From assembly GCA_004377275.1 (NCBI GenBank), contig SOIC01000034.1, forward strand, positions 1-21,055: a stretch of DNA of 21,055 nucleotides, given 5' to 3'. Positions 7,226-13,773 of this stretch are shown piece after piece (position 1 is the first letter of the stretch; each line of letters opens with the position of its first letter). Origin of the DNA: Dehalococcoidia bacterium (GTDB taxonomy: Bacteria; Chloroflexota; Dehalococcoidia; E44-bin15). The notes under the pieces were generated by a model. The model was given only the letters and a program-made list of their open reading frames with translations, did not search any database and was not told where the DNA came from. Both the position numbers and the translations under genes were made by a program.

Positions 7226-7254
7226 AGTCTATAAAATCACTAGGCGAAAGTCAA
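7226..7254 (-). promoter_or_regulatory. Promoter of tRNA-CAU
   Basis: Minus-strand TTGACT (7254-7249), 17-base spacer, TAGACT (7231-7226), with the mature tRNA 5' end 13 bases beyond. The short 5' leader would be removed by RNase P. Confidence 0.7.
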
Positions 7255-7265
7255 GCTGAAAGGCT

Positions 7266-7293
7266 TTGATTTTGCGCTATGTTAGCTTATAAT
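7266..7293 (+). promoter_or_regulatory. Promoter of leuS
   Basis: TTGATT (7266-7271), 16-base spacer and a perfect TATAAT (7288-7293). It is divergent from the tRNA promoter, with the two -35 boxes about 12 bases apart. The leader to the ATG at 7349 is about 50 bases, too short for a T-box riboswitch. Confidence 0.7.
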
Positions 7294-7348
7294 ATGTTGG
7301 CTCATAATCCATGGTAACAACTCGGTAGTAACAAGGATAATAGTCTAA

Positions 7349-9826
7349 ATGGTCGAAAAGGGCGAAAAAACGCAGAGATACATCCCCCGGGAGATAGAGC
7401 CAAAGTGGCAGCAGCGGTGGGCTCAGGATAACCTCTATGAGGTTCATGAGGATGACCCCCGCCCCAAGTGGTATGAGCTCACCATGTTCCCCTATACCTC
7501 GGGAGACCTCCACATCGGGCACTGGTATGCTATGGCCCCCTCCGATGTTCATGCCCGCTTCAAGAGGATGAAGGGCTACAATGTGCTTCACCCCATGGGC
7601 TTCGATGCTTTCGGCCTCCCTGCAGAGAACGCCGCCATCAGCCGGGGTATACACCCTTTCACCTGGACGATACAGAACATCGAGCGGATGCGGGCTCAGC
7701 TCAAGAGCATGGGCGCTATCTACGACTGGCGGCGCGAGGTGATCACCTGCCTCCCCGATTACTATAAATGGACCCAGTGGTTCTTCCTGAGGCTCTACGA
7801 GGCGGGCCTGGCTTATCGGGGAAAGGCCCCGGTGAACTGGTGCCCCAATTGCCAGACGGTGCTCGCCAATGAGCAGGTGGTGGGTGAGGGGTTCTGCGAG
7901 CGCTGCGAGACACCGGTCACTAAAAAAGACCTGGAGCAGTGGTTCTTCCGCATCACCGCATACGCTGAGAAGCTCCTCGACTTCAGCCGTATCCAGTGGC
8001 CGGAGCGGATAAAGACGATGCAGAGAAACTGGATCGGGAGGAGCGAGGGGGTGGAGATCGCCTTTGGAATCGAAGAAGGGACTGGGGCTAGGGTGGGGAG
8101 TTCGAAAAAAGAGTTTCGCGTCTTCACCACCCGTCCCGACACTATCTATGGGGTGACCTTCGTCGTCTTCGCCCCGGAGCACCCGCTGGTAGCGCAGCTT
8201 ACCACGGCGGAGCATAAAGACGAGGTGGCGAGCTACATCGAGAGGGCGCGGCGCCAATCGGATATCGAGAGAACCGCCGCGGAACGGGATAAGAGCGGCG
8301 TTTTCACCGGCTCTTATGCCATAAACAAGCTGAACGGGGAGCGGGTGCCTATCTGGATCGCCGACTACGTGCTGATGAGCTATGGCACTGGGGTAGTGAT
8401 GGCGGTCCCGGCCCATGATGAACGCGACTTCGAGTTCGCCAAACGCTTCGATATCCCCATAAAGGTAGTCATCGCACCGCCAGACTGGTCCGGCAAGGAG
8501 TTGACGGAGGCCTACATTGAGCCGGGCACAATGGTTAATTCAAGCCAGTTCGATGGCCTGCCCAGCGAGCAGGGAATGGCAGCGATCTCCGATTTCATCG
8601 CGGAAAAGGGCTATGGGGGGCGGCAGATAACCTACCGCATTCGCGACTGGCTCATCTCCCGGCAGCGCTACTGGGGCGCCCCCATCCCCATCGTTTATTG
8701 CGATAGGTGCGGGCTGGTCCCGGTGCCCGAGGCGGAGCTGCCGGTGCTCTTGCCGCAGGATGCTGAGTTCAGGCCTACCGGGGAGTCGCCTCTCAAATAC
8801 TGCGATTCCTTTGTGAACACCACCTGCCCCAACTGCGGTAGCCCGGCGCGACGGGAGACCGATACCATGGATACCTTCATGTGCTCCTCCTGGTACTTCC
8901 TGCGCTACTCAAGCGCGGACTATAAAGATGCCCCCTGCGACGATGCGAGGCTGAGATACTGGCTTCCCGTGGATCAATACACCGGAGGGGCGGAGCACGC
9001 CACCATGCATCTCCTCTACGCTCGCTTCTTCATCAAGGCGCTTCGCGACCTGGAAATCGTGGATTTCGATGAGCCCTTTATCAGGCTCTTCAATCAGGGG
9101 CTTATTGTCATTGAAAGGCAGAAGATGAGCAAGTCCCGGGGCAGGGTGATCACCCCCGATGAATATGTCGCCGAGCTGGGTGCCGATGCGGTGCGCGCCT
9201 ATCTCATGTTCATCGGCCCCTGGGATCAGGGGGGGGAGTGGGACGATCGCGGGATCAAGGGGATCGCTCGCTGGCTGAATCGCATCTGGTCTCTCGTCCT
9301 GGGGGCTTATGCTCAAGACGGGCCGAAAGCAACTGAAACGGAAAATTTAAGGCATATTACTCACAAGACCATTAAGCGGGTCAGCGAGGACCTGGAGAAG
9401 TACAGGTTCAACACCATGATCGCCGCCCTGATGGAGTTCACCAACTATCTGGGCAAGGTGCGTGAGGAGAGATCCGTCGCATCAGCCGCTTTCAAGGAGG
9501 CCATCGACACCCTCATGCTGCTCCTGGCCCCCACCACTCCCCATCTTGCTGAGGAGCTGTGGACCAGGACTGGCCACCCGTATAGCATTCACAACCAGCC
9601 CTTCCCTGAATGGGACGAGGGGCTTGTTGCTGAGGAACAGTTCACCCTGGTGATTCAGGTAAATGGCAGGCTCCGCGATCGGGTTGCCGTCCCCATCACC
9701 ATCACCGAGGAGGAGGCTCGTGAGCTGGCGCTCAGCCGGGAGCGGATAAGAACATATCTTAAGGACGGAGAGGTTGCCAGGATAATATACGTGCCGCGCA
9801 GGCTGGTGAATATTGTAATGACTTGA
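7349..9826 (+). CDS. leuS: Leucyl-tRNA synthetase
   Basis: Class Ia aminoacyl-tRNA synthetase charging tRNA-Leu in the cytoplasm. The 825-residue length is normal for the bacterial enzyme. Visible parts in order: HIGH signature 55-58 (DLHIGHWYAM), zinc-type cysteines CPNC...CERC in the ZN1 insert, the CP1 editing domain with TTRPDTIYG (about 259-267), GTGVVMAVPAHDERDFEFA, a second cysteine cluster in the TTCPNCGSP region, MDTFMCSSWYFLRY, KMSKS at 592-596, the anticodon-binding helical domain and a C-terminal ubiquitin-like domain (FTLVIQVNGRLRD). All functional motifs are intact, including the editing threonine-rich region. AAGGA at 7333-7337 lies 11 bases before the ATG. It is expressed from its own promoter; dnaN follows 51 bases later with a separate promoter overlapping the leuS stop codon. 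Confidence 0.98.
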   Translation: MVEKGEKTQRYIPREIEPKWQQRWAQDNLYEVHEDDPRPKWYELTMFPYTSGDLHIGHWYAMAPSDVHARFKRMKGYNVLHPMGFDAFGLPAENAAISRGIHPFTWTIQNIERMRAQLKSMGAIYDWRREVITCLPDYYKWTQWFFLRLYEAGLAYRGKAPVNWCPNCQTVLANEQVVGEGFCERCETPVTKKDLEQWFFRITAYAEKLLDFSRIQWPERIKTMQRNWIGRSEGVEIAFGIEEGTGARVGSSKKEFRVFTTRPDTIYGVTFVVFAPEHPLVAQLTTAEHKDEVASYIERARRQSDIERTAAERDKSGVFTGSYAINKLNGERVPIWIADYVLMSYGTGVVMAVPAHDERDFEFAKRFDIPIKVVIAPPDWSGKELTEAYIEPGTMVNSSQFDGLPSEQGMAAISDFIAEKGYGGRQITYRIRDWLISRQRYWGAPIPIVYCDRCGLVPVPEAELPVLLPQDAEFRPTGESPLKYCDSFVNTTCPNCGSPARRETDTMDTFMCSSWYFLRYSSADYKDAPCDDARLRYWLPVDQYTGGAEHATMHLLYARFFIKALRDLEIVDFDEPFIRLFNQGLIVIERQKMSKSRGRVITPDEYVAELGADAVRAYLMFIGPWDQGGEWDDRGIKGIARWLNRIWSLVLGAYAQDGPKATETENLRHITHKTIKRVSEDLEKYRFNTMIAALMEFTNYLGKVREERSVASAAFKEAIDTLMLLLAPTTPHLAEELWTRTGHPYSIHNQPFPEWDEGLVAEEQFTLVIQVNGRLRDRVAVPITITEEEARELALSRERIRTYLKDGEVARIIYVPRRLVNIVMT

Positions 9827-9851
9827 GCTTATCCATTAATTAGTGTATACT
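9823..9851 (+). promoter_or_regulatory. Promoter of dnaN
   Basis: TTGAGC (9823-9828) with a 17-base spacer and TATACT (9846-9851). The -35 box overlaps the TGA stop codon of leuS. It leaves a leader of about 20 bases before the dnaN ATG. Confidence 0.55.
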
Positions 9852-9877
9852 ACTGCTAATTTCCTTGGGGGTGAGCT

Positions 9878-11011
9878 ATGAAGCTATCATGTCTTCAAGA
9901 GAACCTGAGTAAGGGTTTGAGCATTGCAGGGAGAGCAGTGGCCACCAGGACCACCCTGCCGATCACCAACAACATTCTTTTAGCTACAGAAAAGTCCCGC
10001 CTCAAGCTAGCCGCTACCAACCTGGAGATCGCCATTAGTTGCTGGATGGGAGCCAAGGTGACTGAGCAAGGTGCGATCACCATCCCGGCGCGACTTCTCA
10101 CCGACTTTGTCAACTCCTTGCCCAATGACAAGATCGAGATGACCCTTTCGCCAAAGACTAAAACCCTAGAGCTCAAGTGCGCTCGCTTTGAGGGCCGCAT
10201 CAACGGAGTGGATGCTGATGAGTTTCCCCCGATCCCATCGATTGGGGAGGGGGTGATGACAAAGATCGACCCTGAGGCCCTTCGGTTGGCGATCGCCCAG
10301 GTGGTTTTTGCCGCCGCTACTGAGGAGACGCGGCCGGTGCTCACCGGCGTTTACAGCGAGTTCGATGGTAATACCCTGACCCTGGCCGCTGCCGATGGCT
10401 TCAGGCTTGCGGTGCATAAGGCGCCCTTGGCGGAACCTGTAGCGGAGCGAACCGAGGTGATCATCCCGGCGCGCGCCCTTACTGAACTTCAGCGCCTGAT
10501 CACTGATCAGGAGGAGCCCGTTGAGCTAACCATCAATCCCAATAGGAGCCAGGTGCTCTTTCGCCTAAAGGATGTGGAGCTGGTGTCGCAACTGATCCAG
10601 GGGACCTTCCCCAATTATAATCAACTCATCCCGCAGAGCTATACTACCCGCGCCGAGGTGAGCCTCGCCGAGTTCACCAAGGCAGCGAGAACCGCCGCCA
10701 TCTTCGCCCGCGAGGGGAGTGCCATTGTGCGTCTCCAGATAACTCCTGGCGAGGAGCTAACGCCAGGCAAGATTGTGCTCTCCGCGCGCACTGAGGAGAT
10801 AGGGGACAACATTGGCGAGATCGATGCCACCGTGGAGGGGGAGGAGACAAAGATCGCCTTCAACAGCAAGTTTCTCTCCGATGTGCTGGGGGTGCTTCAC
10901 GAGGAGCGGGTTACCCTGGAGATGACCAGTTCCTCAAGCCCGGGGGTGATCCGGCCAGTTGGCGTGGAGAACTACACCCATGTAGTCATGCCGATGTTCG
11001 TCCAGTGGTGA
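9878..11011 (+). CDS. dnaN: DNA polymerase III beta subunit (sliding clamp)
   Basis: Ring-shaped processivity clamp that tethers replicative polymerase to DNA. The 377-residue product shows the three repeated clamp domains (about 1-120, 128-245 and 246-377). Typical landmarks are MKLSCLQENLSKGLSIAGRAV at the N-terminus, LPITNNILL, RINGVDADEFPPIP, RPVLTGVY, TLAAADGFRLA, LIQGTFPNYNQLIP, and a C-terminal MPM. The ATG is preceded by GGGGGTGAG. It is linked here to leuS rather than to dnaA or recF. Clamps usually end shortly after the MPM/MPVR segment; here four residues (FVQW) follow it, encoded where the recombinase remnant on the other strand overlaps, so the very C-terminus may have been reshaped by that insertion. 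Confidence 0.97.
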   Translation: MKLSCLQENLSKGLSIAGRAVATRTTLPITNNILLATEKSRLKLAATNLEIAISCWMGAKVTEQGAITIPARLLTDFVNSLPNDKIEMTLSPKTKTLELKCARFEGRINGVDADEFPPIPSIGEGVMTKIDPEALRLAIAQVVFAAATEETRPVLTGVYSEFDGNTLTLAAADGFRLAVHKAPLAEPVAERTEVIIPARALTELQRLITDQEEPVELTINPNRSQVLFRLKDVELVSQLIQGTFPNYNQLIPQSYTTRAEVSLAEFTKAARTAAIFAREGSAIVRLQITPGEELTPGKIVLSARTEEIGDNIGEIDATVEGEETKIAFNSKFLSDVLGVLHEERVTLEMTSSSSPGVIRPVGVENYTHVVMPMFVQW

Positions 11012-11330
11012 CGTAGGTAGGGAGAGTACCGCGGAGTTCAACCCGGTCCCGGTAAGCAATGACCTTGGCCGATAGCGCATCTAAATAAAAGCTGCATTTC
11101 CTCATAGATGAGGTACTGAAGGTTCTGACGTACCATTTGGCAAAACACCAGGAACTTCTCCTCAGCTTTGCATATTTCCTCGATAGATTGCTTTTACTTT
11201 CGCAGCATGATAGTCTGAAAATTCGGCGCATAACCTGCGCTTCACTTTCCTTCACTAATCGCTTGCCGGTCTTGGGGTCGTACCTGTGTCCATAAGCCCC
11301 TCTACCAGTGCCTTGAGGCAACTGTCCACG
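10986..11330 (-). pseudogene. Decayed serine recombinase remnant
   Basis: Two stretches in one frame and one stretch in another resemble different parts of a large serine recombinase. From 11330 to 11211 the frame reads GQLPQGTGRGAYGHRYDP... and VMRRIFRL, the start of the recombinase DNA-binding domain. From about 11193 to 11088 a shifted frame reads KAEEKFLVFCQMVRQNLQ, a C-terminal coiled-coil segment. From 11084 to about 11004 the first frame resumes with LDALSAKVIAYRDRVELRG, the C-terminal strand. The catalytic domain and the middle, including the zinc ribbon, are missing and at least two frameshifts are needed, one near a TTTTATTT run. The 3' end overlaps the last codons of dnaN. It belongs to a different subfamily from the recombinase homologue at 4907-6331. 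Homology is by recognised pattern, not by search. Confidence 0.7.
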
Positions 11331-11547
11331 AAATACTCGGGGACACAGGGGTAACCCGGTCTTTTGGCTGTGTGACCATGGAATTGTTGCTCAAAGCATT
11401 CTTCTGGGTGCAACTCAGCGTGGTTTAGGTGGCTGTATTATGGGTTCAGTAAAGAGACAGGGAACTTTTCCAGCTCTCAATTCGTCTTTATAATATAGTG
11501 AGGCCAATCAGAGGCACGCTGAGAATTAGGAATGTGAGGTAATTGTC
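11331..11547. other. Intergenic region before the serpin gene
   Basis: Together with the recombinase remnant this forms a stretch of more than 500 bases without an intact gene. I find no further coding signal or hairpin terminator for dnaN. The right end carries the putative serpin promoter and a TGAGG ribosome-binding site at about 11535-11539. Confidence 0.6.
11467..11494 (+). promoter_or_regulatory. Putative promoter of serpin gene
   Basis: A perfect TATAAT at 11489-11494 with TTTCCA at 11467-11472 as a 4/6 -35 box and a 16-base spacer. The leader to the ATG at 11548 is about 46 bases. Confidence 0.45.
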
Positions 11548-12822
11548 ATGAAAAGGATGCTATTGAGTGCCTTGATGATCATGGTACTGCTAAGCGTAGC
11601 AGGTTGTGGCGATGGGGAAGGGTTTGTGATCGCACAATCGGAAAAGCCGCGAGTGACTTCACCCGATGTTGCCGCCTCGGATCTAATAGATTTAGTCGAC
11701 GGAAATAGTGCGTTCGCTTTCGACCTCTACCAAGCCCTCAGCGAGGAGGACGGCAACCTGTTCTATTCTCCCTACAGCATCTCTCTGGCGCTGGCGATGA
11801 CGTATGCCGGTGCTCGCGGTGAAACCGAGCAGCAGATGGCGGATACCCTACACTTCATCCGCTCCCAGGACCGTCTGCACCCCGCATTCAACGGTCTGGA
11901 CCTCGAACTCGCCAGTCGCAGTGAAGGCGCCAAGGGCAAAGATGAAAAGGGTTTCCGGCTGAACATTGTCAATGCAATATGGGGACAAGAGGATTATGAA
12001 TTTCTAGCCGAATTCCTCGATGTCCTAGCGGAGAACTACGGTGCCGGGCTGAGGCTCCTCGATTTCGTAAATGCACCGGAAGAGTCCCGCATCACCATCA
12101 ACCACTGGGTCAGCGATCAGACGGAGGGCAGGATAGAGGACCTTATTCCGCCAGGTGCCATCGACGTATTGACACGGCTTGTCCTCACCAACGCCATTTA
12201 CTTCAATGCAGCGTGGCTGAATCCCTTCAGTGAGGACATGACAGATGATGGCACTTTTTATCTGCTTGACGGCGGCCAGGTAACCGTGCCAATGATGATG
12301 CAGACCGAGTCCTTCGGTTATGCAGAGGGCGAAGGGTATAGGGCAGTGGAATTGCCATACGACGGACGCGAACTATCGATGGTAATCTTGCTTCCCGAGG
12401 CTGGTCAGTTTAAGGACTTTGAAAGCCCGCTCGACGCTGAACGTGTAGATACCATCACTAAGGATCTGGCATACAGGCAGGTCGCTCTGACCATGCCGAA
12501 ATTCGAATTCGAATCGGATTTCAGTCTGGCCGACACGCTTGCTGCGATGGGTATGCCGGTTGCCTTCTCCGCAGCAGCCGACTTCTCAGGGATGACCGGT
12601 ACCCGCGACCTGGCCATCGCAGAGATCCTACACAAGGCGTTCGTCTCTGTGGATGAGGCAGGCACAGAAGCAGCGGCCGCCACCGGAGTGATTATGCCGA
12701 CGTCGGCGGAGCCAGAGGAGCCGGTTGAGGTTACCGTTGATCGTCCCTTTGTCTTCCTGATCCGCGACATTGAGACAGGTGCTATTCTGTTTGTTGGGCG
12801 CGTGGTAAACCCGAGTGCGTAG
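11548..12822 (+). CDS. Lipoprotein serpin (serine protease inhibitor)
   Basis: Suicide inhibitor of serine or cysteine proteases, probably tethered to the outer face of the cell membrane. The 424-residue product has a lipoprotein signal peptide: positively charged MKR, hydrophobic core, and lipobox LSVAGC with Cys20. The serpin domain runs from about 50 to the end, with NLFYSPYSISLALAMTYAGARG, LVLTNAIYFNAAW, YRAVELPYDGRELSMVILLP and the C-terminal DRPFVFLIRDIETGAILFVGRVVNP. The hinge of the reactive loop (GTEAAAAT, 372-379) has the small residues needed for loop insertion, so it should be inhibitory rather than a non-inhibitory serpin. Counting from the hinge puts the scissile bond near Ser386-Ala387 (loop GVIMPTSAE), suggesting an elastase- or subtilisin-like target; the exact P1 is uncertain. 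It is monocistronic, with TGAGG 8 bases before the ATG. Confidence 0.96.
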   Translation: MKRMLLSALMIMVLLSVAGCGDGEGFVIAQSEKPRVTSPDVAASDLIDLVDGNSAFAFDLYQALSEEDGNLFYSPYSISLALAMTYAGARGETEQQMADTLHFIRSQDRLHPAFNGLDLELASRSEGAKGKDEKGFRLNIVNAIWGQEDYEFLAEFLDVLAENYGAGLRLLDFVNAPEESRITINHWVSDQTEGRIEDLIPPGAIDVLTRLVLTNAIYFNAAWLNPFSEDMTDDGTFYLLDGGQVTVPMMMQTESFGYAEGEGYRAVELPYDGRELSMVILLPEAGQFKDFESPLDAERVDTITKDLAYRQVALTMPKFEFESDFSLADTLAAMGMPVAFSAAADFSGMTGTRDLAIAEILHKAFVSVDEAGTEAAAATGVIMPTSAEPEEPVEVTVDRPFVFLIRDIETGAILFVGRVVNPSA

Positions 12823-13029
12823 TCCGCCCATACGTTGTAGACGGTTAAGCCCTCTTTCTGAATACCTCAGTTTATTCGGGTACGTAGGTCGTGATATGAT
12901 GTCCAATCAGCATCGGCAGATAGGCTCAATTTTCCAAATCACGCGCAGATCACGCATACTTGCTATCGAACTCTGATCACTATTTTTTAGTTAGTCTGGG
13001 CACTCCGAGCCATTATCGCTGGTGGGTAA

Positions 13030-13773
13030 TTATCCTTCATCATTCCGAGAGAGGCGCATGAGTTCGTCAGCACTTTCGTGTTTGATCACTAACTCGCTGC
13101 GACCAACTGTCCCTTTAGCTATTTCGGTAACGTTGGCGATTGATGCAAAGACTTGAGGTAATGGGTCTCTCCATTGCAGCAACTTCAGGGCTCTTTCAAC
13201 ATCGTAGGCTACAAGCTGGCGTTTTTTATCGTGGGGCTTGAAGACGACGGCAGGCCTCGTTGTGAGACTGCTGGGCATATCCTCCAGGTCTCTTCTATCT
13301 CCGTAACTCGCAATAAGTGAATCTATGGACCCAAAATCGAGAGCTCTGGAAGGACAGGCAAGGACACATATCGGTTTTTCGCCCTCTTCCAGGCGGTCTA
13401 TGCACATTGTGCACTTCTGGGCCTTTGTGTCAGGCTCATCGTTCTCGAAAACGAGCGCACCATAAGGGCAAGCATCGTAGCATAGTCGGCATCCGTCGCA
13501 TTTTTCACTGTCTATTAGTACTGCCCCATATCTCTCTTCCTTGTAGATAGCTTGTCTAGGACAACTGTTGACACAGGCTGGCTCCTCGCAATGGTAGCAG
13601 GGAACCCATAGGTAATGGATACGCACACTTGGAAAGCTGCCCTTTTCATATTCATAGACCCTTAAGTATTTCAGAGGGCCTGGCGGGAGTCCATTCCAGT
13701 TCTTGCACGCAACAGCACAGGCTTGGCATCCCGAGCATCGACTCTGATCGAAGAAGAATCCGTATTGTGCCAT
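13030..13773 (-). CDS. Four-cluster ferredoxin subunit of a DMSO reductase-family enzyme (DmsB/PsrB-like), with C-terminal extension
   Basis: Electron-transfer partner of the molybdopterin subunit encoded just upstream. The 247-residue protein has four cysteine quartets: 13/16/19/23, 59/62/67/71, 92/95/98/102 and 121/124/136/140 (C-x2-C-x11-C-x3-C), the arrangement of DmsB, PsrB and NrfC proteins carrying four [4Fe-4S] clusters. There is no Tat signal or membrane helix. A tail of about 90 residues (155-247, including VERALKLLQW and VTEIAKGTVGRSELVIK) is longer than in the paralogue at 19534-20106 and matches no domain I recognise. The start at 13773 is chosen because ATG shares its A with the upstream TGA (TGATG) and GGAGCAAGG precedes it; an in-frame ATG six codons earlier lies within the upstream gene. 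It is the last gene of the cluster. Confidence 0.93.
   Translation of the reverse strand: MAQYGFFFDQSRCSGCQACAVACKNWNGLPPGPLKYLRVYEYEKGSFPSVRIHYLWVPCYHCEEPACVNSCPRQAIYKEERYGAVLIDSEKCDGCRLCYDACPYGALVFENDEPDTKAQKCTMCIDRLEEGEKPICVLACPSRALDFGSIDSLIASYGDRRDLEDMPSSLTTRPAVVFKPHDKKRQLVAYDVERALKLLQWRDPLPQVFASIANVTEIAKGTVGRSELVIKHESADELMRLSRNDEG

Noticed and set aside
7213..7348. T-box or other leader riboswitch before leuS
   Set aside because: The leader after the TATAAT box is only about 50 bases and contains no T-box sequence or specifier-type stem.
7277..8416. A 379-codon open frame antisense to leuS
   Set aside because: It lies opposite a complete, motif-rich leuS. Its composition (Pro/His/Leu-rich) is typical of an antisense shadow in GC-rich coding DNA, and it shows no domain.
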